Shown: positions 1 through 10,413, numbered from the stretch's first letter. The stretch: DNA of 64,000 bases from Gibbula magus (GCA_936450465.1 OW388292.1:12667756-12731755); one strand, 5' to 3'. Program-made: numbers and translations. The notes: generated by a model not told the origin, from the letters alone.

Positions 1-324
1 TAAGTCTGAAGTTGTCGTAGTAGCATTGTTTCCATGTTGGGCAACAAGGAAGAGTTATGTGAAACTGGATCCGACAGGTTTTGCTGATGCAGATTTCGTG
101 GATCCTCTGTAACCCGAGCCAGTGGTCACCTGAGACAGACCCGAACCCGTCTCGGTACTCCTGCCAGCCTCGGTTGAAGTCCAAGCCAGTCTTCTGGAGT
201 TGTATGTACGTCCTGCCTCCCCATTTAAGTACACAGTACACTTCAAACGGAGATGGGGACAGTCGGGGTTGTATCGTGTACACGCCGTCATTCGAGTGAC
301 CCAGTTCAAATCCCTCGCTGCAAT
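1..324 (-). CDS. FReD gene 1, exon 3 (fibrinogen C-terminal domain, cut by window edge)
   Basis: This exon encodes the N-terminal half of a fibrinogen-related domain, the carbohydrate- and pattern-binding module of secreted lectin-like proteins. Read leftwards from 324 it starts D-C-S-E-G-F-E-L-G and continues through the WGGRTYIQLQ, FNRGWQEYRDGFG and DHWLGL blocks typical of the family. It stays open to base 1, so the C-terminal half with the calcium site lies outside the window. It is colinear, without indels, with the complete copy at 10414-11060. I start the exon at 324 because a pyrimidine-rich tract ending TTACCAG precedes it and because the phase (two bases finishing a GAT codon) fits exon 2. 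An in-frame ATG at 368-370 could otherwise be read as a start, but the sequence between it and 324 looks like a polypyrimidine tract. Confidence 0.85.
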
Positions 325-1677
325 CTGGTAAGAGATACAATCTTGCAAACAAAAACAAAAAAAGAGCCATTGATTCTGTAACTCACCAACTTTGCACGGT
401 TTACAAATGTAGAAGCAAACACAGCTCATACACGATGTTTCTGGACAAACATACGGACGATATGCAAACACGTAACTTTGAAGTATAATTTACATATGAA
501 ACTTAGATATAAAATAATATTCTTATAATACACAATGGATCAACTCCCAATTTCAAATAACAACATCAATCAATCTGATCAATATCTACACAGGATTTCA
601 TTATTCTAGTGGCATAATACATCCTGTGAAAGTAACAACACAGCTTTTACGGACTGATCCCTATGACTCGCACATTGTGATCTGACTCAGTTAATATATA
701 ACATATTGTGAAACATGTATTCCTAAAAGGCTTAAACAGCTAAAACATGTCTAACATAGGCAATACATAATTTTCTTCTCCATGACGCAGAAACAACGGA
801 TCCACTTCATAGATATAACATATTATCTTTCCTTACAGTAAAAAACTGTTTTTTTATTGGCTAATGGTCGATACGTTTTGTCATATGTACCTGTGTACCT
901 TGCGAGCCTCACGGTGTACACATTTCATGCACCCCGCTGCCATAGTAACAGCTCCTAGCTAAGAGTAGGTGTCACATTATGCTCAGATGACGTTATAAAA
1001 TTATGCATGCGGTGTACAGAGTTTTGAACAGTTCGATCAGCTCAATTAAACTATCATTAACTCGTTTCAAGGCATTTAAACGCTTGTAGTAATATGTTAT
1101 ATAACTTTTAACATTTCAGTCGAGACGGATGACGCCATTTTGTTTATGTTTAGGGTCAAGCTCATTCAAGCGATATCAGCTGATCAGTCACTCGCGAGAA
1201 CGAAGGCCCGGGAACCAGGATGCATCATAACATCGCATATTTATGTAGATACCTACCAAAACTTTCAGGTGTTGTTTTGATGCCTGTTTAGTTTGGTGAG
1301 ACCAAGAGAGGTGATAACAAAAATATATACCTATATATTTATAAGCACAAGTAGTTTAAAGGAGTTCTCCTTTATAAAACCATTTTAAATTGTTGAGAAA
1401 ATGTCTATAATTCATCTTTTTGTTTCTGTAAACCGCTAATGGCACTGCAAATAGTACAATGTCATCTTCAAATAGTAATAGAAATAATTGCACTGTACCA
1501 GGGTGTAATTGGATCCCATTCGTATATGTGTTACATATTTGCCACCACTTTTTGTACCTCATCAGTTAAGTTTCAGTGGGTTAAACACATACATAGTTTC
1601 AGGAAGATATCTTAAACTATTCTCGAGTTATGATACGTAAAGGAAACGATTACGGATGGAGAGTTGGATGGACTTAC
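325..1677 (-). other. Intron 2 of FReD gene 1
   Basis: AT-rich sequence between the EGF-like exon and the FReD exon. The donor is GTAAGT at 1677 and the acceptor is CAG at 327-325. I see no other coding exon or recognisable repeat inside it. Confidence 0.6.
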
Positions 1678-1786
1678 CCTTCCAGTAGTGCTCACAGTGC
1701 TCACCAGTGAAACTCCCATCACACTCGCAGGAACGCTTTGTTGAATCTGACCATCTGCCCCCGTTATAACACACGTTCGGCTTCGA
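1678..1786 (-). CDS. FReD gene 1, exon 2 (EGF-like module)
   Basis: A 109-base exon encoding a short EGF-like module, presumably a stalk between the N-terminal module and the FReD. It reads SKPNVCYNGGRWSDSTK, then R-S-C-E-C-D, then FTGEHCEHYWK. The NGG motif, the C-x-C pair and the TGxxCE ending are EGF signatures. Only four cysteines are present: the positions of canonical Cys1 and Cys3 lack cysteine, and these two normally pair with each other. The acceptor is TTCCATTCCAG just before 1786 and the donor is G|GTAAGT after 1678. The exon enters in phase 0 and leaves in phase 1, which joins exon 1 to exon 3 in frame. Confidence 0.8.
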
Positions 1787-2399
1787 CTGGAATGGAAGGT
1801 TTTCATCTATAAGTTTGATGAGGAATCGCATTGTTTGTGCTTAAATCTTGTTAAATTATTATTTTGAAGCATATCACGTTTATTATGTTTTCATACAAAT
1901 GTGTATGGCAATATAAATGTTTTGATTCTTATAAACGATAAAAAGGAGAGGTAGACGACGCATGGCACATTAACACTACACTTTGGATTCGGCTCATTAA
2001 TTAGACATCAATTTACTTTCAACCAATCAGATACATGTAGTTGGTTTACCTGATGATACGTTAAGAGACTTGTTTCACTCGAATGAAGTCTTTTTATTGG
2101 TTAATATATTCACAATTAGACTCAAATTATCTTCTATTGGTACTAGTTTAAGTAGTTTTCATTATGTAAATTACCGAGGATGCGTTTCCATTGTAACTTC
2201 TAACATCCTTATCAAGAACTGATGGTTCTGAGAAGTTGCAATCACTACTTGCCCCCTTATTCATATGTGTAAGTTTTCAAAACGCCTTTCAATTGTGTCA
2301 GGTCCGGACCCTATACAAGTAATATACAATTGAAAACAGTGGTCAATGTTCCGACCAATTACTTGAATAAAGTATACTCTATCTAACCAGGTTACTTAC
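1787..2399 (-). other. Intron 1 of FReD gene 1
   Basis: Non-coding stretch from donor GTAAGT (from 2399) to the exon 2 acceptor. AT-rich, with nothing else recognised. Confidence 0.55.
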
Positions 2400-2651
2400 C
2401 CGTCTGTAGATGTAGGAGCTATGATCGTGAGTGACAACCCACTTGTACTCATCCTTGTCCAGATACCTGCAGGCGGGGTCAGTGTAGGAGATGTTGACCG
2501 CTACACATGTGTCAAGCACTGTACAATTGACCACACAATGCATGACCAGATTTGGGTCAGTTCTCTCCCCTTTATTCAAGGGACTAAACACGCTATGTGC
2601 GTTTAGAAAGGACAGGCGTGTTGCCATGATCCAGAACAGGATTAACATCAT
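2400..2651 (-). CDS. FReD gene 1, exon 1 (signal peptide plus PAN/apple-like module)
   Basis: An 84-codon first exon. It opens with two ATGs and a hydrophobic stretch (MMLILFWIMATRLSFLNA) that looks like a secretory signal peptide. The rest has four cysteines in the order C-V-V-N-C, C-V-A-V-N, then C-R-Y-L, a pattern resembling PAN/apple modules, which mediate protein or carbohydrate contacts. The open frame runs past 2400, but a consensus donor CGG|GTAAGT sits there in phase 0, matching the phase 0 acceptor of exon 2. The exon at 22253-22522 has the same cysteine spacing, the same AVN word and the same Y-R-R/K ending before its donor, which supports a real exon. The PAN assignment is by pattern only. 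Confidence 0.7.
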
Positions 2652-3939
2652 GGCAAATGGAGTTTATGTCATGATAAATTCCTTATGGTCACCAAAGGAA
2701 AGAAGGATCAGAGAGCTAACTGCAAAAATGACGTTGCGGGTATCTCACAGTTTAGCCTTTTAATGACAAGCAGTTTATCATAGGGCGAAGTGCGACTTGA
2801 CCAGTGATACACACCATTATCGAAGATTGATTACTGAATTGAACCACTCTCTACATGACTGTTACGTTTTCATGATTACCATTTTGATAAAAATCAATTG
2901 ATTTAATGGAAGTACTCTGGACAGTAGACATTAATTTGTAGTAAATGTATGCTGAAAGCAAATGATGGCCTAAAGCATTCTCATTTAATAATTCCGTTCC
3001 ACGATGAATCGTTGGAATGTACAGTATATATCCATTGAAAATGCAATATAAACCTCTTTCACAACAATTTCTCTTTACAGCAAATTCCCATTTTTCTGGT
3101 TAATGAGATATTCTATCGCAACTTGAATGATGTTATCACGTGCAAAAGATAACTGATTAAAATGTTTAGAATGTGTTATTGAAAGGAAGCAAATAATTAG
3201 CCGAAGTTATTTAAAATTGATATTTCTATCATAGATGTATTGTTAAAGTTCTGATGAAGAGGAGTACCCTTCCATCATTCAATCAATCGATGAATTACCT
3301 AAAGTGAGTTTGTGATAAGAGAAACAATATGTACTCATAACAATTCACTCTTAACAACAACACAACTATTTATATGATGGCTGTTATCAATAGATTTTAG
3401 AATGATCTGCTTATAAGCCTATGTAGTCATGAATAAATCAGATGCATTGTTAAGGCTTGTAAAGGATTAAATCATTTACTGTAAAGAGCGCCACTGAGCA
3501 GGATGGACGTTAGGGGCTATGGAAATCGATCGAACATGCAGTACTGTACATTCACTACAATCTCTTTTATTCCAATCAACAACTCCATGGTTTCCGTTCT
3601 ATATTCAACACTCCATTCTCTGTCTATTATCTTCTTCTGCATCTACCAAGTTTCCAGGAATATTCTTGGGCCATTAATCTGGATCGCTCTTATCATCCTT
3701 ATCTTCGCCGTACTATCCTTGAGCCACCAGTCTGAATATCCTCTATCATCCTTATCTACCATGGTTCAAGTACTATCATCAATCTGAATACCTCCTGTAT
3801 CCTCTTCCGCATCTACCATAAAATATCATGTAAAAAATTTAGGGAGTGATATTTCTATAGCAGTAACCATGTTTATTAGTAAAATTCCAAAGAAGTCGAA
3901 AACTCCAAAAGGCACATCTACACATGATGACTGTTCTGC
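2652..3939. other. Intergenic, upstream of FReD gene 1
   Basis: AT-rich sequence that should hold the promoter of FReD gene 1. I could not identify a convincing TATA or initiator. A short open frame on the plus strand at 3503-3787 is hydrophobic, low in complexity and without recognisable motifs, so I do not call it a gene. Confidence 0.4.
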
Positions 3940-4075
3940 ATACAAAGTGTCATTGAGCTAGGCCTTACAGTTTTTGAGATCTGGTCCGGAAACGAAACCC
4001 GGTTGGACGGACGTACGGACGGGGGGCATTTCAATAACCCCTGACAACTTCTTTTTGCCGGGGGATAAAAATGTG
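3940..4075. repeat. Probable dispersed repeat with GGACGGACGTACGGACGG core
   Basis: This segment has a GC-rich, internally repetitive core (GGACGGACGTACGGACGG) in AT-rich flanks, followed by ATAACCCC and GCCGGGGGATAA words. The composition resembles short non-autonomous repeats common in molluscan DNA. I see no second copy in this window, so the repeat status rests on memory of similar sequences. Confidence 0.35.
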
Positions 4076-4284
4076 CTTTTCTTAATAACGTAAAACAGAC
4101 AAATATAACTTTTAGATATCCAAATATACGTATATATTTCGCTCTCATAAATTCATCATGATTTTGTAATCCACAATTTAAGGCTTATATTGAACATTTT
4201 CATTTAAAAACTTTGAAAAGCACAGCTGCCCATAACCTAACAAAACTGTAATGACACAACCCATGTAACTAACTATAGATATGA

Positions 4285-4527
4285 CTAGTGATAGGTTCTA
4301 AGAGCAATGTAGGTCATCTTGATACCTTTGTCATCCCCAGACTCCCATGACACGTGCCAGGGGTCTCGTACTCTGTTCGGTATTTTTTTTTATTTGTTCC
4401 CACTGGTTACAAGGTCAAAGTACATTGAAGGTACATATATAAATATATGAATATCATGTAATATCATGTTCGGTTTTGGTTTCAGTTTCATGTAGGGTTG
4501 CACAGCAAGCAGTTCTTGAACCACCAG
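4285..4527 (-). pseudogene. Broken 3' end of a FReD gene
   Basis: On the minus strand this matches the C-terminal third of the FReD at 10414. The last coding segment (R-D-P-W-H-V-S-W-E-S-G-D then IKMTYIALRTY and a TAG at 4285-4287) is intact. Upstream, the GWWFKNC region and the CNPNGKL block are recognisable, but one base is missing in the latter and an insertion of about 85 bp (4382-4466) splits the domain. Homology stops near 4527, so the N-terminal half is absent. It is a truncated paralogue of the neighbouring genes, not an exon of gene 1, whose exon 1 lies downstream of it. Confidence 0.8.
4382..4466. mobile_element. Small insertion with 8-bp direct repeats inside the FReD remnant
   Basis: Compared with the intact FReD copy, about 85 bp are extra here. 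The octamer TGTTCGGT lies on both sides (4374-4381 and 4467-4474), as expected for a target-site duplication. The insert starts with a T-rich run and has no clear terminal inverted repeat. A small non-autonomous element or a local duplication are both possible. Confidence 0.4.
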
Positions 4528-5039
4528 AAGAATCCATCAAAGGATTGGAGACAGACATGGTACATGGTCAAAAACTATTACCCCATCTAGGACCGGCGTG
4601 TTTGAATTACGGAAAAAAACGATGATTTCACGATGGCGGCCACTATTATGTACAAAAAGGATAATTGCGAGGGTCAGTGGTCAAATGTGAAATGAAGTTA
4701 GATAAATTCAATGGGACACACAGAAAGGCAAAAGAGGGGTCTATATGTTCAATACATTTTTTTGTGAGAAAAGCAAAGGTTGATTGAACCGCACGTTAGA
4801 ATAGTTTGGCAATCCAGTTCTCGATCAGAACTTCATAGCGCAAGTGTCCTCCCTTGTGTTTTTATATCAATAGCGGGGATATTTATCTCAAATCTTTATT
4901 TCATAACCGATTTCGCTCAAATTTGGAATATGAGCTCACAATATCGTATATAAACAGTATATGAAAGCAAATTTAGAAAATTTAGATTTTGAATTTTGAA
5001 AATATTGTAAAAAAGCGATTCGAACCCCTGTGGAGTTAT
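4528..5039. other. No gene seen
   Basis: AT-rich sequence between the FReD remnant and the repeat-protein remnant. It may hold the 5' part of the latter, too decayed to read. Confidence 0.3.
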
Positions 5040-5530
5040 CCCTCAAGAATGACTGCTCCCTGTTCTCAGGTTGTTTATTGCAGCCCAAAACACGAGATGA
5101 AGATCTTATTAAATTCTTCGCACATGAGAACCAGGCTTGTTCCCCAGAATTGTGACAAATGGGCAAAATCAGACTTGGAACAAGGTCTGATCTGATTTGA
5201 TGCCATGTCATGATCCTAGATGGAGAAGCTATCGTCAACATGCTGACACCTGGCATTGCGAATACCTTCTCTGGATATGAATCACTAGTATTCTTGCCGT
5301 ACATCACATCACAGTTAGAGCATAGGAGCAGGGTGGATATTGTCATGGATGAATTCTTACCAAACAGTTTGAAGGGTTACACCAGGAGGAAGAGAGGTCA
5401 AGGCACCAGGAGATGAGTTGAGCCATCAAGTTCCATCCCTCGAAACTGACAAGCCTTTCTTTCTCCGCATATATGAGAACAAGGTGGAACTGTTTGCCTA
5501 GCAACAAGGATAGCATATTAAAAATGGCCT
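5040..5530 (+). pseudogene. Decayed repeat-associated protein, middle part
   Basis: In shifting plus-strand frames this reads like a protein family I recognise as dispersed, high-copy genes in mollusc and cnidarian genomes. The order seen is: a block ending in HENQA-type and KSDLEQGL words (5050-5190); a block starting D-G-E-A-I-V-N-M-L-T-P-G and continuing VFLPYITSQLEHRSRVDIV and DEFLPNSLKGYTRRKRG (5215-5410); then F-L-R-I-Y-E-N-K-V-E-L-F (5450-5490). Stops and at least two frame changes show it is dead. The C-terminal part of the same family is at 6684-6878, with other elements in between. I know no function for the family. Repeated association with mobile DNA suggests a transposon-carried gene, which is inference. 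Confidence 0.6.
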
Positions 5531-6047
5531 TCATTTCGAATGGTTTTGAATGTCCCTATATCCAAAAACATTCCTAGTAGCTAGGATGCTCTATCACTAT
5601 ACCAAATGTCATGCTTGTATCACAAATAACACAATTTCTGCTGGACTAAAAGGCTTGTTTTTCAAAAAAACATAACATATTTTTTTGGAAACTTAACAAT
5701 TGATTGAGTTGACTTCTGGAGAATGATGTAGCCCTGTTTCAGTCGTCTGTATTACTATGGATTTAAATATCATGTATTTTTGTTGGTGGCGTCGCTTTTG
5801 CATAGTCATCACTGTCCACTAGGTTGCGTTAAGGTTGGTATCTAGTGTGATTACCTCTTGTTGCTTGCACTGCAAGACATCGCCTGGCACAGATCGAACT
5901 AATATTTGAATTTGTTGTTGTGGAATTTTTCTCCATTATTCCTGTAGCATGAGTACAATTTGTATTTTACAGTATAATTAAAGATAGTGACTTCGCGTAC
6001 TGTCTTTCGATTTTTACGCATTAAAGTGATCTTGGGTAAGAACAAGA
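5531..6047. other. No gene seen
   Basis: Sequence between the repeat-protein remnant and the foldback element. I recognise nothing in it. Confidence 0.35.
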
Positions 6048-6186
6048 ATAACCAACTCGGTGCTCGGAATTACGGATTATCTGTCCCTCGTGAATTATTA
6101 TGTCAAACTCCTCGCTAAAGCTCGAGGATTAAAATAATTAACTCGGGAAAGATAATCCGTAATTCCTCGCAACTCATTGATTATTA
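6048..6186. repeat. Foldback (hairpin) element, MITE-like
   Basis: The two halves are imperfect reverse complements over about 55 bases each. The perfect core is GGAATTACGGATTATC on the left (about 6066-6081) and its complement GATAATCCGTAATTCC on the right (about 6151-6166). Outer words AATAACCAACTCGGTG and CAACTCATTGATTATT also pair. The centre is a small CCTCG/CGAGG hairpin. This is the form of a non-autonomous foldback or MITE. It abuts the Tc1-like fragment. Confidence 0.7.
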
Positions 6187-6189
6187 TTA

Positions 6190-6405
6190 TAGTTGTGTTA
6201 GAGATGGGGCAATTTTGGGACGTCTAGCACATAATCCTGTCTCTCGGAGACGATACCTGATTGTCTGTCCGGGGACTCTCCGGGCTCCAAACAGTTCTTG
6301 TGCAGTGTCCCGGGCGTAACGATGGCAGTCACGTAGATGGGTTACCCGGATGTGATGATTTTGAGCAGGTGTGCTGATTAATGGTCTTCTTCATCTTGAA
6401 AACGA
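6190..6405 (-). pseudogene. Tc1/mariner-like transposase fragment (DNA-binding region)
   Basis: Minus-strand translation gives ISTPAQNHHIRVTHLRDC, then R-Y-A-R-D-T-A-Q-E, then VPGQTIRYRLRETGLCARRP. This is the second helix-turn-helix region of Tc1-like DDE transposases (family pattern xIRxxHLRxR, then TAxxxPGxxxxSxQTxRxRLxExGLxARRP). The catalytic DDE part is absent and the fragment ends next to the foldback element. It is a dead remnant of a cut-and-paste transposon. Confidence 0.75.
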
Positions 6406-6683
6406 TCCAAAACGAGCATTAGTGCTGGGATGGACGTTGAAGGTCTTCGCAACGCCATTCTCCAGCTTGCAATCTTCAAATTCCGTTATTTCTGTTGGCA
6501 GTATTTAGACGTCCCATCTTCAAGTTCAGTACTCACTTAAATCTTCGTTGAAATTGCGAGGTGCACCTGGATGTTTTATAGTCAAGTGTTGAACTCATGG
6601 TGTGCAATTTCGGTTGTTTTCCATGATAGTCAAGCTCATCATGACAATCGAGATCAATAAATACATTAAAACATCATTTTGGG
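6406..6683. other. No gene seen
   Basis: Short spacer between the Tc1-like fragment and the repeat-protein C-terminus. It may contain more transposon debris that I cannot read. Confidence 0.3.
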
Positions 6684-6878
6684 TTGCTTTCGATGTTTGG
6701 GTTGAACGATGTTAAACAAGACTTATTCTGCCAAGGAAAGCACACAGAACTGAAACATTTGTTTCCACCAACACAGGATGTTCTTATTCGGCATACAAAT
6801 AGGGCCATCTTCCAAGAAAATGTCCTAGGGATTTTGGATTGTACCAAAAGGAAGAACATTGGTATCAACTATGGGTGA
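6684..6878 (+). pseudogene. Decayed repeat-associated protein, C-terminal part
   Basis: A 64-residue plus-strand frame containing L-F-C-Q-G-K, then L-F-P-P-T-Q-D-V-L-I-R-H-T-N-R-A-I-F-Q. This PPTxDxLxxHxxRAxxQ block is what I recall as the C-terminal hallmark of the same family as 5040-5530. Strand and order agree, so both are probably pieces of one copy split by decay and by the insertions at 6048-6405. Confidence 0.5.
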
Positions 6879-7144
6879 ATATTCTAGAAACGTCCAGGTC
6901 GTGCAGAGCACTGGTGAAATGGTGATGCAAAGCACAATTTGTGTGCTCGGGAGATCCATTTGCACACATTCAATTGCAAATGGTTAGAATGTGTTGACAA
7001 TGCCCCCAAAACCATAGGATAGATCTAGACCAAAATTTAATCAAATTACAGAAACATAGGGAAAATGGAAGTGCCCTGTTGGACAAAGATTTACTTGTAA
7101 TATTATGCCCCAATTTCATTTTTAATGGTCCCAATGTGCTATCA

Positions 7145-7173
<29 letters not shown>
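7145..7173. repeat. Homopolymer run of 29 C
   Basis: Uninterrupted C on the plus strand (G on the minus strand), followed by A7, CCC, A6 and CAACAACAAC. G runs of this length can form quadruplexes. The exact count is likely to vary between alleles and to be unreliable in sequencing. Confidence 0.95.
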
Positions 7174-7175
<2 letters not shown>

Positions 7176-8829
7176 AAAAACCCAAAAAACAACAACAACG
7201 TTGAAATAGACATTTAGATCAAATTTGAGTGAATAGTTATGGACTTGTGGTCATTTGGAGGTGTTGGCGGCCATTTGTGACGCCATATTGGATTCTTCCG
7301 TTCCATTATACACAAACACCATTTTTTATGATGATAATGTGTTCGTTGCCCCAAAAAACCTGTGGATAGACACCAAGATCATCACATTTGAGTTGATGAG
7401 GACAGAGTAATGATAACTTAAAGGTTTCGGTGGCTATCTTGGACACCATCTTGAAAAAATCTCTTTTCCGCGGGTCCTCCTTTGGTAAACTTATAGTATG
7501 TTATAAAGTAAACTAAACCCTACCAGAATCAGTTGAGAAACCTTTTGGAGCAATTCGTTGGGGGTCGACGGGGTATTTTCCATATATTGACGCGACTCCA
7601 ATTACTTTGAAACAAGGATAGTATGTAAACTATCACGCTGGATAAATCAATGATCCTATCTGCATCTACCATGCTTCACCCTTTAGGATTCTACCATTGG
7701 TCCAGTAGTGAAATTGAATGACAAATATTGATACCTGTAGTACATTAATCACTCTCTGAGAAAAGAAACGTATGAGAATATAACTTTGAAGTATGCAACC
7801 TTTATGTGTGAAAAAGAATAGCACATTTGTCAAATTTACAGAGTCAATGGTCAACATGTTTCCCAATTGTTTCATTTAATATATAAGGCCACTTAAAATA
7901 ATAAATGTTTCTCGGAAAAGTGATGCGGGCGGGCGGTAGAACTTTCCTTTTATTATTTTGTTGAAGTAATTACGAGGGAGGAATACATTATATATTTTTG
8001 TCAGTTTGGAAGTGCTAAAATTATACAAAACGGAAACACATCCGTTATTTCAGATCCATATGTTTAGTGTATAAATTGATGTTTTGTTTCACCAAAAACT
8101 ATGCGGAAAAATCATAAATTTTCAAATGACAATAAAAAAAACTGCATGAAATTAAATAGATGCCAGAGAAACATTTCACTTTCTTAATTAGCCTAGGGTC
8201 GACATGTCATCATCAGTCATGTCATGTATTCACCAGTGTGACTCAACATCGGTTGTATCACAAATTAATTGTTGGTTCTGTAATAAACTGTGCTGTTTTA
8301 AGTTCATTTAATTAACTAAATCATACTCTCCAATTAGATTTGGTCTCACAATTTGTTTATTTCCCCCCATGAGTCGGACCTTTAAAGGCATACATATAGA
8401 GGATATATGAGTTCATAATATAACAGTGATGAAACCATTGATTCCTGAATGCACGGATGAGTAAATTCCATTTTTGATGGAAATTTTCAATTTCAGTGTT
8501 TTTCTCGGAGATAAATATTCTTCAAAATATATTTTTATCAACACCATTTTATGAGTTATGAATTTTGGAACATTATTTTCATGATAACACAAACGGATGA
8601 TGAGATAATGATTTGACTGTCTAATGCACCCTAACGAAGCAAACCAAATCATATCAAACATTTTGTAATTCGTATTTTGTGGAACATTCATTCATTCGAA
8701 GTTCCAAATCATACCACAAATTTTTTAAACTTTGTGTTCTCTCACTTAGTCGAATCTACTGTGTTAAGAAATGTTCATCCACATAAATACACTAATTATT
8801 TAAAATGTTGACATATAATCACGAAATTA
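7174..8829. other. No gene seen
   Basis: AT-rich region. The 7200-7600 part has words such as GGCGGCCATTT and GCCATATTGGATT that could be 3' sequence of the repeat-associated element, but I cannot prove it. Open frames here (for example minus 8413-8691) show no motifs. Confidence 0.35.
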
Positions 8830-10230
8830 TCGTGTTTGGCACAGAGGTTTATTATTAAAACTTGAAAGTTATGGAATAAGTTGGCATATGTTGGGATGGT
8901 TAGGTAGTTACATAACTGACAGAAGTCAAAGCGTATTTGTCAATGGATCATTTTCCAAGCGGAGAAAACTAGGTGCTGGTGTCCCGCAGGGGTCAGTGCT
9001 TGGCCCATTTTTATTCATAGTATACACCAATGACATAGCAGATGAATTAGTATGTTTAACGCGCATGTGTGCTGACGACTCGTCTCTTGGTTACAAGCTT
9101 GGTTACAAGCTAAATATCTGGGGTAAAACGTGGTTAATAAAGTACAATCCTGTTAAGACTACTATTCTCAATGAAACATGAAACTGATTTACCACATCTT
9201 TATTTTTTTGATGAAGTTAAAGTAAAAATTGTTGATAATCATAAGCATATTGGAGTCATTCTTGCCAATAATGGAAAATGGACAGAACATATTCAAGTTA
9301 TGAGTTATGAAGTTTGGGACGAATGTACTCTTGAACAAAACTAGAACAGATTCAAATACAAGCAGCAAGAATAGTTACTGGTTTACCTAAATATACGTCA
9401 CATAGATATCTCTATTATGAAACTGGTTGGGAAACGTTACAAGAACGTAGAAGAAGACGAAAATTATGTTTGATGTATAAAAGTCAAAATGAAATGGCCC
9501 CTTTATATCTGACCGAACTGCTACCCAATAATGTTGGTTCAAAATCAAATTATAATCTAAGGAACTCAAACAATTTATTAACTCCTATCTCAAGACTCAA
9601 ACATTCAAAAGAATCCTTTTTTCCATCTACAATAAGCTTATGGAACAAATTACCAACCACTGTTCGTAATTCAAATATCTCAGTATTTAAATCATTTATA
9701 TGTGATAATATTGTACATGCACCAACATATTATTCGTTAGGTCAAAGAAATTTGAATATTATCCATACCAAGTTGCGTTATTCTGTTAGTTGTTTAAACT
9801 TTGATTTATATAAAGTTGCAATTAAAAGTGACCCTGAATGGGTATGCGGATCTCCTGTTGAAAATTCTCATCACTACTTGTTTGAATGTCCATTGTATAA
9901 ACGACAAAGAGTAAATTTCATATCATCTTTAAAGCGCATTTGTAGATTAGCAGGTATTCCACTAAACCATAAGCTTTTGTTAGAAGGAAGTGCAGATCTA
10001 TCACCATGTCAAACACACAAATGTATTTAAGTTAGTACAATCGTTCATTAGTGAGACAAAAAGATTTGTATAACATAAGATTAGTTTACTGTATTATGTC
10101 TTTATTCTTCTTTCACTGCTGTCAATTACGTTTCTCTGTCAAAAAACTGTAAATTCACTATGTATATATCAAGGAGAAGGTAATCTAAGTGGGAGAATTT
10201 GTTCCTAATCCTTTTCTTATTGAATAAAAT
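8830..10230 (+). mobile_element. 5'-truncated non-LTR retrotransposon (LINE)
   Basis: The element is represented only by the 3' part of its reverse transcriptase ORF, the usual result of incomplete target-primed reverse transcription. Protein homology begins near 8830 (VWHRGLLLKLESYG) and continues to 10030. It is followed by about 200 bp of non-coding sequence with AATAAA near 10224. I could not delimit a target-site duplication. Confidence 0.8.
8840..10030 (+). pseudogene. LINE reverse transcriptase, C-terminal half, broken
   Basis: Conserved RT blocks are clear. WLGSYITDRSQ and GVPQGSVLGPFLF (RT motif region 4, near 8970-9015) are followed by C-A-D-D-S, the catalytic A-D-D of motif 5, near 9070. 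A short tandem duplication (TTGGTTACAAGC twice, near 9090-9112) and a deletion follow before KYNPVKTTIL. Between 9181 and about 9330 the frame changes and a segment is lost. From about 9350 to 10030 the C-terminal thumb and tail are readable: ETGWETLQERRRRRKLCLMY, then NMAPLYL-like and LWNKLP words. A C-x-C-G...H...C zinc-knuckle-like motif (V-C-G-S-P-V-E-N-S-H-H-Y-L-F-E-C-P) follows. The architecture fits jockey/CR1-type LINEs. It cannot make an active protein. Confidence 0.85.
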
Positions 10231-10413
10231 ATGTTTAAACCAAACCAATCATCTTCCGAACATATGCCCTTTGTGCACAAACTCGAGTTTCTAATCAACC
10301 GATGTGTAAAACGCACACATTTACAACATTATAAACATGGTAGGGGTCATGTTGGTGTAAATTTCATTTCTTACAGTTTAACTTAATTTCTGGCAGTTTA
10401 ACTATAAACATGA

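Noticed and set aside
55..471. 138-residue minus-strand open frame overlapping the FReD exon
   Set aside because: It is out of frame with the FReD reading, which is conserved with the complete copy at 10414-11060. The same shadow frame exists over that copy (10791-11144).
3503..3787. 94-residue hydrophobic plus-strand frame resembling a membrane protein
   Set aside because: The sequence is made of related ATCATCCTTATCT-like words, so hydrophobicity comes from low-complexity DNA. No start context, splice context or homology.
6970..7185. Glycine-rich 71-residue minus-strand frame
   Set aside because: The glycine run is the translation of the 29-base homopolymer. The rest has no motif.
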